Of a DNA stretch of 47,359 nucleotides, positions 32,980 to 42,208 are shown piece by piece. Numbering within the stretch: the first letter of the stretch is position 1; each line of letters starts with the position of its first letter. A program made the translations under genes and the position numbers. Source of the DNA: Clostridia bacterium (GTDB taxonomy: Bacteria > Bacillota > Clostridia > Oscillospirales > CAG-272); contig JAFXAN010000036.1 of the NCBI GenBank assembly GCA_017517035.1, positions 1-47,359 of the forward strand, read 5' to 3'. The notes under the pieces were generated by a model. The model searched no databases. It was given only the letters and a program-made list of their open reading frames with translations, and was not told where the DNA came from.

Positions 32980-33939
32980 TTACATACCGAGTGTAGCTGC
33001 GCCGACGATACCTGCGTCGTTTCCAAGCTTTGCGATGCGAAGCTCTGTTGCCTTAACAACGCCGCCGCCGTAGGTTTCCTTCTTTATCAGCGGATCGAGC
33101 ATATCAATGAGTACCTGACCTTCATTTGAAATACCGCCGCCGATGGAAACGACCTCGGGCTGGAAGATGTTCACGATATTTGCAAGACCTGTTGCCAGGT
33201 ATGCGATATAGGTATCAACAACTTCCTTCGCTGCCTTATCGCCTTTGTTCATAGCCATGAATGCTGTTCTTCCGCTGACCTTGCCATGCTCCTTTGCAAT
33301 ATCGCTCATGAAAGTATGAACGCCTGCCTTCTCGCATTCCTCAATTTTTTCATTTGTCATCTTGATAAGACCTGTTGCGGAGCTATAAGCTTCCCAGCAT
33401 CCTTTTCTGCCGCATGAGCACTGCTTGCCTTCATGCTCGATAACGATATGTCCAAGCTCTGCGCCTGCAAAGTTGAAGCCGGAATAAACCTTGTGATCAA
33501 TAATGATACCGCCTCCAACGCCTGTGCCGAGGGTGATCATGATCGAATTTGCTGTTCCCTTTGCAGCACCTGCGATAGCTTCGCCCCAAGCAGCGGCATT
33601 TGCGTCATTTTCAACATGAACGCTCTTAACTCCGGTAAGCTCGGAAATGAGAGGGCAGATGGGGAACTTTCTGAATGGAAGGTTGTTTGCATATTCAACA
33701 ACACCGTCACGGCTGTTTGCAATTCCGGGGGAAGCAACACCGATAGACTCGATCTCGCTCATGTCGATGCCGTTGTCGGCTGTGATCTTCTTGCAAAGAT
33801 TTGCAATGTCGGTGGCAACCTTGTCTGCGCCCTCTGTTACAACTGTTGGAACGCTTGCCTTTGCAATGATCTTGAATTCTGAATTTACGATACCTGCGGC
33901 GATATTTGTTCCGCCAAGGTCGATACCAATACGATACAT
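32980..33939 (-). CDS. glk: ROK-family glucokinase
   Basis: Phosphorylates glucose, or a related hexose, with ATP in the cytoplasm. The 319 residues have the ATP-binding start IGIDLGGTN, the catalytic ENDANAAAWGE (D112), the LGTGVGGG loop (137-144), and the ROK zinc site H164 with C174, C176 and C181 in the CSCGRKGCWE pattern. No DNA-binding domain precedes it, so it is a kinase and not a ROK repressor. ATG at 33939 has AGAGAGG 9 bp upstream; longer readings run through the promoter. Sugar specificity (glucose, mannose, fructose, N-acetyl sugars) is not certain from sequence. Confidence 0.92.
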   Translation of the reverse strand: MYRIGIDLGGTNIAAGIVNSEFKIIAKASVPTVVTEGADKVATDIANLCKKITADNGIDMSEIESIGVASPGIANSRDGVVEYANNLPFRKFPICPLISELTGVKSVHVENDANAAAWGEAIAGAAKGTANSIMITLGTGVGGGIIIDHKVYSGFNFAGAELGHIVIEHEGKQCSCGRKGCWEAYSSATGLIKMTNEKIEECEKAGVHTFMSDIAKEHGKVSGRTAFMAMNKGDKAAKEVVDTYIAYLATGLANIVNIFQPEVVSIGGGISNEGQVLIDMLDPLIKKETYGGGVVKATELRIAKLGNDAGIVGAATLGM

Positions 33940-34545
33940 AGTTGGATACCTCTCTGATTTAAAAAATTTGCCTGCGGTGAATAATAAGATCCTGCCGCAA
34001 TTTTCAATATATATTATAACCTTAATTTTCCATAAAGTCAACCTGATTTTTAACAAATATATAAAGATTTTTTCCGAAAGATTTGCAGGGGACTGTCTGC
34101 GACTTGAACAAAAATACATAAATGTAAAAAAATGTAAAATCGAATGCGCGCACAGCGATTTTTTGTTCCGAAAATGGATTTTTTCTTTATTTTGTGCATT
34201 TTGTATATGTGTAGAAAATTCAACCTCGATTTTGTGCAAAGGTTACAAAAAACGAGTTGTTCGAAAGCTGTGAGATAGGGGCACTGTTTTACATTGCGGA
34301 GTAAATAAAAATTACTTTTGGATTTGTCAAGAGGCTTTAATCAAAAAAATCACATCAAAATTGCACAAAGTTTTTGGATTTTACCGCTAAATTGGTGAAA
34401 ATGTAGGTAAAAAACATTTACCATGTAAAAAATGATAAAAAACGAGGAAATGAGCGTGCTTTTTTGTGAAACTTTGTGACGGCGTTCTGAAGAGTTTTTC
34501 GTTTGGTTGCGAAGAAAACTTGAACCTATATATTTAAATATACCC
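33940..34545. other. Divergent intergenic region between glk and the ABC operon
   Basis: A 606-bp AT-rich gap. It holds the glk promoter, then no gene or repeat copy. Short motifs of the type TTGTGCAAAG / TTGCACAAAG recur (about 34232-34372), and GGTAAA-aaaca-TTTACC (34406-34422) is a perfect 6-bp inverted repeat that could be an operator. Confidence 0.5.
34013..34041 (-). promoter_or_regulatory. Promoter of glk
   Basis: TTGACT (34041-34036), 17-bp spacer, TATAAT (34018-34013) on the minus strand. Confidence 0.85.
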
Positions 34546-34575
34546 TTGACAATTTGGCCTCTTGTGTGGTATCAT
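34546..34575 (+). promoter_or_regulatory. Promoter of the seven-gene ABC operon
   Basis: TTGACA (34546-34551), 18-bp spacer, TATCAT (34570-34575). It is the only good promoter before the operon; the expected start is near 34582, about 340 nt ahead of the first gene. Confidence 0.75.
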
Positions 34576-34581
34576 AACCAT

Positions 34582-34923
34582 ATGAAAATAGGGCAAAATT
34601 GCGCCTTTTTCCACGAAATAGCTTTTTTGGGACAGATTTTGTGCGTAAAAGACCACATTGCTCACTATATTTCTGCGCATAGCGATATGCCGCCGATATT
34701 ATCCCCCGTTTTTCCTTTGGAAGGGCGGTGTGCGTCTGCTTATGCAGATGCTTTTGAATTGCTGTCGGCGTCTTTGCATTCGATGCGTTTGTTGTTTTCT
34801 TTGTGTTTTTTTGCCTCGGCAGGGCAGGGGATATGAAGAGACGCACCGAAATGCTTGCCGCCGCGCGACTCATTTTACCCGATGTCCTCATCGACATCAC
34901 ATTTTTTCAGGAGGATTTTGCAG
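34582..34923 (+). promoter_or_regulatory. Long 5' leader of the ABC operon
   Basis: About 340 nt between promoter and first start codon. Two terminator-like hairpins are seen: GCGTCTGC-ttat-GCAGATGC then TTTT (34732-34755), and GATGTC-ctcatc-GACATC (34881-34898) followed by ACATTTTTTC and directly by the Shine-Dalgarno AGGAGG at 34909. It fits no riboswitch class I know. Confidence 0.5.
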
Positions 34924-37900
34924 ATGAAAAAATCAATTTTCACCAGATCATTAGCACTTTTGCTTGCTGTGATCACAGCTTTTGGCGGCTTTGCAACTGC
35001 CGTGTTTGCTACCGAAGCTGATTCTGCATCGGAAGAGCAGCCTGTTATCACCGTTGCTCCGGCAACTGATGATACAGACAAAAAACAAAGCTCTGTTTCC
35101 GATGTATCCATTGATGACGTTAGAGAAATTCTTAACGCCATATCTTATGAGGAATATTCAAAGAAATATGCGAATGTTCCCTCGGCAACCGAAACAATCG
35201 TTATTGATGCGGTTGATTATATTGCCGATAAGACCGATGCTGAGGTAAGCGTTACTGATGCATATCTGGCAGAGGACGGCAGTGCTGTTTCGGCACTCTA
35301 TGTTCCCGGTGACGGATTCGTTTTCTGGGGTGTTGAGATTCCCGAAACCGCAAAGTACAGTATTCAGGTTGAGTATTTTCCCGTTGCGGCAAAGTCTGTT
35401 CCTGTTCAGCGTATTTTCCGTCTGAACAATAAGGTTCCCTTTGCTGAGGCGCGTTACATATCAATGTCCAAGGTCTGGACAAACGCATATGAGGAGCTTG
35501 ATGCTGAAACAGGTCGTATCTTTAAGCTTGATATCGACAGGAATGAGCTTCGTCCCGCAATGTCTCAGTCTCCCGAGTGGAGAGTCTTTGAGCTTCGTGA
35601 CGGTGATGGCTTCTATAGCGAGAGCTTCGAGTTCGTTTTTGAGGCAGGTTATAATGAGATCTCGTTTGAGAGCGTAAGTGAGCCTGTTGCAATAAAGAGC
35701 ATTTCTCTTGTTCCTCATGTAAAGTCTTCTTCATATGAGGAGATCGAGGCGGGTTATAAGTCGAACGGCTATGCTCCTGCAGACAAGAATGCTTCTATCA
35801 AGCTCGAGGCAGAGGAGCCGGTGGCAATTTCCTCTCAGACGGTTTATCCCGTTGAGGATGTTTCTTCTGCCATCACATCTCCTTCCGATTCCACAAGAAT
35901 CATGCTCAATACCATCGGTGGTGAAAAGTGGCAGACATCCGGTCAGTGGGTCCGCTACACATTTACTCCCGAGGCGAGCGGTCTTTATCATATCGTTACC
36001 AGATTCAAGCAGAGCATAAATGACGGTCTTTACAGCTCCCGTACAATTACTGTCTACGGCGGCGAATATGACGGCATTCCTTTCACAGAGGCAACACAGC
36101 TTCGATTCCCCTATTCTTCCGATTGGCAGGTAGCCCCCCTTTCGGACGGAGAAACGGATTTTGAGTTCTATTTTGAGGAAGGTGTTGAATATACCATTGA
36201 GCTTGAGGTTTCTCTCGGCTCTATGGGAAGCGTTGTGAGAAGAGTTGAAGACGCTCTTACCAGAATCAACAATGCCTACCTTAATATTATAAAGCTTACA
36301 GGTACCAACCCCGATAGCTACCGTGACTACGGCTTCTCAAGAGTAATGCCCGAGGTCCTCAATGAATTTATCCTCATGTCAAGAGAGATAAACGAGGTTT
36401 CCGCATATCTCACAGAGGTTGCCGGAGTTAAAGGCTCACAGGTCGCAACACTTGACCGTGTATCCTGGCTTCTTGAAAAGATGGGCGGCGATGAGGATGT
36501 TATCGCAAAGAACCTCAGCGAGCTCAAGGCTTATATCGGTAACCTTGGTACATGGATCACAACAGCAAAGACTCAGCCTCTTCAGCTTGACTATATTCTG
36601 ATTCAGTCAACTGATGCGGAGCTTCCCCGTGAGATGGAGGGCTTCTTCAAGGCGTTTGCATTTGAGATCAAAAAGTTCTTCATGAGCTTTGTTCGTAACT
36701 ATGACCGTGTGGGTACACAGCAGGAATTCACCTCCGAGGATGATATCGTTGAGGTATGGCTTGCATATGGTCGTGACCAGTCTCAGGTTATCCGTACACT
36801 TGTAAATAACGAGTTTACTCCCGAAACGGGCATTCCCGTAAACCTTAAGCTTGTTGCGGGCGGTACACTTCTTCCCTCGATCCTTGCAGGCATGGGACCT
36901 GATGTTTATATCGGTCTCGGTCAGGCAGAGGTTATTAACTACGCTATCAGAAGTGCTATCATGCCTATCGAGGATATGCCCGAATATGAGGAAACACTCA
37001 AGTCATATAACGAGGCGGCAATGGTCACCCTCGGAATGGCAGATGCAAACGGTGACTACCATTGCTACGGTCTTCCCGAAACACAGAGATTCCCGATGAT
37101 GTTCTACCGTAAGGACGTTCTTGCGGATCTCGGTATTGATATCCCCAAGACTTGGGATGATATTCTTGCAGCAGTTCCGATCCTTCAGGCAAACAACATG
37201 GAGATCGGTCTTACACCCGACTATAAGATGTTCCTCTATCAGATGGGCGGAAATCTTTATGCGGATGACGGTATGAGAATCAATCTTGATTCAAACCTTG
37301 CGCTTGAATCATTTGAGATGATGTGTAATATGTTTACGATGTATTCGTTCCCATATTCATATAACTTCACAAACCGTTTCAGAACAGGTGAGATGCCTAT
37401 CGGTATCGCAACATATAGTGATACCTATAATAACCTTATCGTATTTGCTACCGAGATCGACGGTCTTTGGGAATTTGTTCCGCTTCCGGGTATGATTAAT
37501 GAGGAAACGGGCGAGCTTGACAACAGCTCAATCTCAACAGTAACCGCAACTGTTATGATCTATGGCTGCGATAAGCCTCTTGAGGCTTGGAAATTTATGC
37601 AGTGGTACTGCGGTGAGAGCTGCCAGATCCAGTATTCAAACGAAATGGTTGCGATCCTCGGTGACTCCGCAAAGCACCCCACAGCAAATATCAATGCACT
37701 TTCCAGCTTGCCTTGGACAACCGATGAGCTGAATAACCTTCAGCTCCAGTTTAACAATCTGGCATCTATCCCCAACTACCCCGGTTACTACTATATCGAC
37801 CGTTATACAAACTTTGCTTTCCTTGCTGCTTATAACGATAAAGCTAACCCCGTAAACGAGCTTCTCAGTTATATCAATACTATCAATAAGGAAATAACTC

Positions 37901-38172
37901 GTAAACGCACAGAGTTCGGTCTTGAAACTCTTGAGGTCGGTCAGACGCTTGCCGAAAAACGACTCGGTCAGGCATCCGAAGCTCTTGAGAGTATCAATAA
38001 CTCATCCTATTCCGCTCAGATAGAGCAGGCAAAGGCAGCAATTGCAACGGAAAAGGATATGATGGCAATCAGTGCCGCAGCTGACGCTCTTGAAGCCGCT
38101 GATGCGACGCTCTTTGAGACAGTGGTCACTTATCTGCGTGATGCAGCAAGAGCATTGTCTACCTATAAATAA
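34924..38172 (+). CDS. Giant extracellular solute-binding protein with N-terminal carbohydrate-binding-like region
   Basis: A secreted protein of 1082 residues, more than twice the normal size of family 1 sugar-binding proteins. Signal peptide 1-33 (ending AVFA) with no lipobox cysteine. Residues ~60-420 form two beta-sandwich-like modules resembling galactose-binding/CBM6/35 folds (the second with KLEAEEPVAISSQTVYPV and WVRYTFTPEASGLYHIVTRFKQ). A helical linker (~440-590) leads to the binding-protein domain (~600-990: GTLLPSILAGMGPDVYIGLGQ, PKTWDDILAAVPIL, PIGIATYSDTYNNL, FMQWYCGESCQIQYS). A charged helical tail ends the chain. ATG at 34924 has AGGAGG 9 bp upstream. It is first in the operon with two permease pairs. 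Codon use (many CGT, GGT, GTT) suggests strong expression. The ligand is unknown, presumably an oligosaccharide. Confidence 0.88.
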   Translation: MKKSIFTRSLALLLAVITAFGGFATAVFATEADSASEEQPVITVAPATDDTDKKQSSVSDVSIDDVREILNAISYEEYSKKYANVPSATETIVIDAVDYIADKTDAEVSVTDAYLAEDGSAVSALYVPGDGFVFWGVEIPETAKYSIQVEYFPVAAKSVPVQRIFRLNNKVPFAEARYISMSKVWTNAYEELDAETGRIFKLDIDRNELRPAMSQSPEWRVFELRDGDGFYSESFEFVFEAGYNEISFESVSEPVAIKSISLVPHVKSSSYEEIEAGYKSNGYAPADKNASIKLEAEEPVAISSQTVYPVEDVSSAITSPSDSTRIMLNTIGGEKWQTSGQWVRYTFTPEASGLYHIVTRFKQSINDGLYSSRTITVYGGEYDGIPFTEATQLRFPYSSDWQVAPLSDGETDFEFYFEEGVEYTIELEVSLGSMGSVVRRVEDALTRINNAYLNIIKLTGTNPDSYRDYGFSRVMPEVLNEFILMSREINEVSAYLTEVAGVKGSQVATLDRVSWLLEKMGGDEDVIAKNLSELKAYIGNLGTWITTAKTQPLQLDYILIQSTDAELPREMEGFFKAFAFEIKKFFMSFVRNYDRVGTQQEFTSEDDIVEVWLAYGRDQSQVIRTLVNNEFTPETGIPVNLKLVAGGTLLPSILAGMGPDVYIGLGQAEVINYAIRSAIMPIEDMPEYEETLKSYNEAAMVTLGMADANGDYHCYGLPETQRFPMMFYRKDVLADLGIDIPKTWDDILAAVPILQANNMEIGLTPDYKMFLYQMGGNLYADDGMRINLDSNLALESFEMMCNMFTMYSFPYSYNFTNRFRTGEMPIGIATYSDTYNNLIVFATEIDGLWEFVPLPGMINEETGELDNSSISTVTATVMIYGCDKPLEAWKFMQWYCGESCQIQYSNEMVAILGDSAKHPTANINALSSLPWTTDELNNLQLQFNNLASIPNYPGYYYIDRYTNFAFLAAYNDKANPVNELLSYINTINKEITRKRTEFGLETLEVGQTLAEKRLGQASEALESINNSSYSAQIEQAKAAIATEKDMMAISAAADALEAADATLFETVVTYLRDAARALSTYK

Positions 38173-38217
38173 TATAATGTAACTAAATTTTTGATTAAAC
38201 AATAAGGAGAGAGCATA

Positions 38218-39165
38218 ATGTCACAGAAAACGGCTCAGAAAAAAGCGGTAGCTCGCAAGGATATGACAAAAGCTCAGTGGACCTGGAAGGAAATGAAGCG
38301 AAATTGGGTAGCTTATGCAATGGTTGCCCCCTTCATGATCCTCTTTACGGTATTTACCGTCCTTCCCGTGCTTCTGTCTGTCGTGATCAGCTTTACCGAC
38401 TTCAACCTGCTGGAAATGCCAAATTTCGTTTTCATGCAGAACTATATCACACTGTTCTTCGATGACGATATATTCCTGACTGCAGCACAGAATACATTCG
38501 TATTCGCTGTTATTGTCGGACCTGCGTCATACCTGATGTCTCTGCTTGTAGCTTGGTTCATCAATGAGCTTAGCCCAAGAATCAGAGCTATCGTAACACT
38601 TATCTTCTATGCACCTTCCATTTCCGGTCAGGTTTACCTCATTTGGGGTACCCTCTTCTCCGGTGACTCATACGGTTGGGTAAACGGTGCGCTTCTTAAC
38701 CTCGGTATCATAACCGAGCCTATCCAGTTCTTTAATAATGCAAGCTACGTTATGCCTCTTTGTATCGTGGTTTCGCTCTGGACATCGCTCGGTACATCCT
38801 TCCTGTCCTTTATTGCGGGTCTTCAGGGTATCGACCGCTCTCTCTATGAGGCAGCAGCGGTTGACGGAATCAAGAACCGTTGGCAGGAGCTTTGGTATGT
38901 TACACTGCCTACAATGAAGCCTCAGCTGATGTTCGGTGCTATCATGTCCATCACATCATCCTTTGGCTTTGGCGGTATCGTTACAGCACTTTGCGGCTTC
39001 CCGTCTGTCGACTATGCCGCACACACAATCATGCACCATCTTGAGGACTACGGCGGACAGCGATTTGAAACCGGTTATGCTTCGGCAATTGCGGTTATCC
39101 TGTTTGCAATAATGATCGGTGCGAATACTCTCGTTAAAAATATGATTTCAAAGGTGGGACAATAA
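38218..39165 (+). CDS. ABC sugar permease, MalF/UgpA type (pair 1)
   Basis: Membrane subunit of a CUT1 importer, 315 residues with six predicted membrane segments after a basic cytoplasmic tail (~35 residues). The EAA loop that contacts the ATPase reads EAAAVDGIKNRWQELWYVTLPTMKP-like (DG and LP in register). ATG at 38218 has AAGGAG 8 bp upstream. It follows the binding protein by 45 bp. Its partner is the gene 1 bp downstream; the ATPase is not here and is probably a shared MsmK/UgpC-like protein elsewhere. Confidence 0.94.
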   Translation: MSQKTAQKKAVARKDMTKAQWTWKEMKRNWVAYAMVAPFMILFTVFTVLPVLLSVVISFTDFNLLEMPNFVFMQNYITLFFDDDIFLTAAQNTFVFAVIVGPASYLMSLLVAWFINELSPRIRAIVTLIFYAPSISGQVYLIWGTLFSGDSYGWVNGALLNLGIITEPIQFFNNASYVMPLCIVVSLWTSLGTSFLSFIAGLQGIDRSLYEAAAVDGIKNRWQELWYVTLPTMKPQLMFGAIMSITSSFGFGGIVTALCGFPSVDYAAHTIMHHLEDYGGQRFETGYASAIAVILFAIMIGANTLVKNMISKVGQ

Positions 39166-39166
39166 A

Positions 39167-40042
39167 ATGGCAAAGAAATTAAGAACCAGAAAACATAAAG
39201 TTGTCCTTAACCGTAGTGCGGGAGGCGACGCCGGCATAGCATTTATGCTGATAATCCTCGGAGCATTCATGTTCCTTCCCATGGTATATGTAGTAATGCA
39301 GTCACTGAAGCCTCTGGATGAGCTTTTCATGTTCCCCCCGAGATTTTATGTTATGAATCCTACATTCCAGAACTTCAAGGACCTCTTTACACTTATGAAT
39401 ACCTCGATGGTGCCTTTCTCAAGATACATCTTCAACACGGTATTCACATCTGTTGCGGGAACAACAGGTAACCTTTTCTTCTCTTCTCTTGCAGCTTATG
39501 CTTTGGCGAAGATCAAGTTCCCAGGCGGTAAATTCATGTTTACAACCGTAAGAACATCCCTTATGTTCCATTCAACGGTTACAGGTATCACCAGCTTTAT
39601 CATCATGTCTACATTCCGCATGGTTGATACATATTGGGCAATCATCATTCCCGCTTTCTGTACCTCTCTCGGTCTTTACCTTATGAAGCAGTTCATGGAA
39701 ACCAATGTTTCGGATGCTGTTCTTGAGAGTGCGAGACTTGACGGTGCAAGCGAGATCAAGACCTTCTGGGTCATCGCAATGCCCATGGTTAAGCCCGCTT
39801 GGCTTACACTTATAATCTATTCATTCCAGGGACTCTGGAACGCAGGCGCATCTATCTATATCCATAGCGAGCAGCTGAAGTCCTTCAACTACGCTATCAA
39901 CCAGATCGTTGCCGGCGGTATCAGACGTTCGGGCGCATCTGCGGCTTCAACTGTTATTATGATGCTTGTCCCGATCCTCGTATTCGTTATAACACAGTCA
40001 AATATCATTGAGACCATGGGTTCCAGTGGTATGAAGGATTAA
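39167..40042 (+). CDS. ABC sugar permease, MalG/UgpE type (pair 1)
   Basis: Second membrane subunit of the importer, 291 residues, six membrane segments. The EAA loop reads ESARLDGASEIKTFWVIAMPMVKP-like and the start (GAFMFLPMVYVVMQSLKP) is typical of the family. It begins one base after the first permease stop, so translation is coupled. Confidence 0.94.
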   Translation: MAKKLRTRKHKVVLNRSAGGDAGIAFMLIILGAFMFLPMVYVVMQSLKPLDELFMFPPRFYVMNPTFQNFKDLFTLMNTSMVPFSRYIFNTVFTSVAGTTGNLFFSSLAAYALAKIKFPGGKFMFTTVRTSLMFHSTVTGITSFIIMSTFRMVDTYWAIIIPAFCTSLGLYLMKQFMETNVSDAVLESARLDGASEIKTFWVIAMPMVKPAWLTLIIYSFQGLWNAGASIYIHSEQLKSFNYAINQIVAGGIRRSGASAASTVIMMLVPILVFVITQSNIIETMGSSGMKD

Positions 40043-40054
40043 GGAGGAAAGCAA

Positions 40055-42184
40055 ATGAAGAAATTAACAAGTCTTATTTGTCTGATATTTGCTCTCATTA
40101 TGGTGATGGCTCCCGCAGCCGTTGCCGCTGCTCCTTATCAGACCTATACTTATTCGATCAACGGCTTTGCTCTTTATTCTCCCGATGCTTATGTGCCGGT
40201 TCAGAATATGGACTATAAATATTGGGGCGTTGATCATGCTCCCGGTGCTATCAAGGATATTGTTACCGATGAAAAGGGTAATTTCTATCTCATTGATGCG
40301 ACAAATAATGAGCTTATAGTTCTCGATTCTTATCTCAAGCTTAAGTTCATCATCAAAAACTTCGTAAATGACCAGGGCGTTCCGGACGGATTTACAAATC
40401 CTCAGGGTGTTTTCGTAACAAAGGACAGAATCTTTGTCTGCGATACTGATGCAAGCCGCATAGTTACCTTTGACCTTGCGGGACATTTCCTTTCGGTTAT
40501 TCCTCAGCCCGAATCAAACCTCTTCACAGAGGGTGCAGCTTATAAGCCGATCGCTCTTGCTGTTGACCAGTATGACAGACTTTATGTTGTATCCTCAACA
40601 ACCTATCAAGGTATAATCGTTATGACCGATGAGGGCGTTTTCACAAGCTTTATCGGTGCTCAGAAGGTCGTTGCAAACCTTTGGCAGCTTATCTGGAGAA
40701 GATTCCAGACAGACGAGCAGAGAGCGCTTTCCGAATCCTTCATTTCAACCGAGTTCAATAACATCAGCATCACAAGCGAAGGCTTTATCTATGTTACAAC
40801 TCAGTCTCTTGATGAAGCAAAGCAGCAATCTGCTATTCAGGGTAAGGATAAATCCGGTGACTATGCTCCCGTTAAGATGCTTAACGCATCAGGTGACGAG
40901 ATCATGAGACGAAACGGCTTCTATCCTCCGTCCGGTGAGGTTGACGTTTCCAACCTCTCAACCGATACTCTCGTTGGTCCTTCGGTTATCACAGACGTTG
41001 CGGTAGGTCCCGAAAAGACATGGTCTATCGTTGACCGTAAGCGTTCAAAGGTATTTACATATGACTTTGACGGTAACCTCCTCTTTGCTTTCGGTGATAC
41101 CGGTATAATGCTCGGTAATATCTCCATCATCCAGTCGATCTGTTATCAGGGCGATGTTCTTGCAATTCTTGACGGTGTTAATAACTCTATCACAACCTAC
41201 AAGAGAACAGAGTACGGTGATGCGCTTGTTCAAGCACTTGCTTATCAGAACAACCGTCAGTATGACCTGGCTATCAACGCTTGGACAGAGATTCTGAAGA
41301 GAAACAGTAACTTTGATACAGCTTATATCGGTATCGGACAGTCTCTCTTCCGTCAGGGTGAATATTCCGAGGCTATTGACTATTATCAGTCAGCTTATGA
41401 TACTGCAAACTATTCGGATGCTTATAAGGAGCTTCGTAAGGAGTGGATCTCCAAATATCTGTTCCTCCTTCTTGCAGCTGTTATAGTAGTTATCATCCTC
41501 TTCTCCAAATTCCTTAAATACGCTGCAAAGGTCAACTATAAAACAAGTATCACGGCCGGCAAGCGTACATATAAGCAGGAATTGCTCTTTGCTTTCCATC
41601 TCATGTTCCATCCTTTCGATGGCTTCTGGGATCTGAAGCATGAAAAGAGAGGTTCTGTAAGAGCAGGTCTTACGATAATTCTTATCACTATCATCTCCTT
41701 CTATTATCAGTCCATCGGACAGGGTTATATTATGAACCCCGAAGGAAAGTATTCTTCAATTCTCGTTCAGTTTGCAGCAGTTCTTGCACCCTTCTTCCTT
41801 TGGGTTGTGGGTAACTGGTGTCTGACAACTCTCTTCGAGGGCGAGGGAAGCTTCAAGGACATCTTCATTGCTTGCTCATATTCGCTTGCACCCGTTCCGC
41901 TTCTCATCATTCCTTCAACAATTTTCTCAAATGTTATCACTGCCTCCGAAACTGCAATCGTAAGCCTTCTTGTAACGGTTGGTTACCTCTGGCTCGGACT
42001 GCTCCTGTTCTTCGGAATGATGGTAACACATGACTATTCTCTTGGTAAGAACGTGCTGACTTCACTCGGTACGATCGTTGCAATGGCGTTTATCATGTTC
42101 CTTGCGATCCTCTTTACAACACTTCTCGGTAAGGTTGTAAGCTTTGTAACTAACATTATAGACGAAATAAGTTACCGAATTTAA
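40055..42184 (+). CDS. Membrane protein with beta-propeller, TPR and Yip1-like domain
   Basis: A 709-residue composite protein. Signal peptide or first membrane segment (1-25, ending AVAA); an extracellular NHL/beta-propeller-like region (~50-380) with repeats such as IKDIVTDEKGNFYLIDATNNELIVLD and PQGVFVTKDRIFVCDTDASRIVTFD; two TPR units (~385-450, AINAWTEILKRNSNFDTAYIGIG and GEYSEAIDYYQSAYDTANY); one membrane span (~457-477); and a C-terminal Yip1-like domain with about five spans (~510-705, starting HLMFHPFDGFWDLKHEKRGS). AAGGAGG lies 7 bp before the ATG and the gap to the permease is 12 bp. Its constant place beside the permeases suggests a membrane accessory of the importer, perhaps an assembly or sensing part. 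No enzymatic motif is seen. Confidence 0.85.
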   Translation: MKKLTSLICLIFALIMVMAPAAVAAAPYQTYTYSINGFALYSPDAYVPVQNMDYKYWGVDHAPGAIKDIVTDEKGNFYLIDATNNELIVLDSYLKLKFIIKNFVNDQGVPDGFTNPQGVFVTKDRIFVCDTDASRIVTFDLAGHFLSVIPQPESNLFTEGAAYKPIALAVDQYDRLYVVSSTTYQGIIVMTDEGVFTSFIGAQKVVANLWQLIWRRFQTDEQRALSESFISTEFNNISITSEGFIYVTTQSLDEAKQQSAIQGKDKSGDYAPVKMLNASGDEIMRRNGFYPPSGEVDVSNLSTDTLVGPSVITDVAVGPEKTWSIVDRKRSKVFTYDFDGNLLFAFGDTGIMLGNISIIQSICYQGDVLAILDGVNNSITTYKRTEYGDALVQALAYQNNRQYDLAINAWTEILKRNSNFDTAYIGIGQSLFRQGEYSEAIDYYQSAYDTANYSDAYKELRKEWISKYLFLLLAAVIVVIILFSKFLKYAAKVNYKTSITAGKRTYKQELLFAFHLMFHPFDGFWDLKHEKRGSVRAGLTIILITIISFYYQSIGQGYIMNPEGKYSSILVQFAAVLAPFFLWVVGNWCLTTLFEGEGSFKDIFIACSYSLAPVPLLIIPSTIFSNVITASETAIVSLLVTVGYLWLGLLLFFGMMVTHDYSLGKNVLTSLGTIVAMAFIMFLAILFTTLLGKVVSFVTNIIDEISYRI

Positions 42185-42208
42185 ATGCTTACAGATAGGA
42201 GAGATAAA

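Noticed and set aside
34582..34836. An 84-codon reading frame starting at the ABC operon transcript start (leaderless)
   Set aside because: No ribosome binding site, odd composition and overlap with a terminator-like hairpin; possible but not supported.
34582..34923. Known riboswitch (c-di-GMP, cobalamin, preQ1) in the ABC leader
   Set aside because: None of the conserved cores I know could be found by eye.
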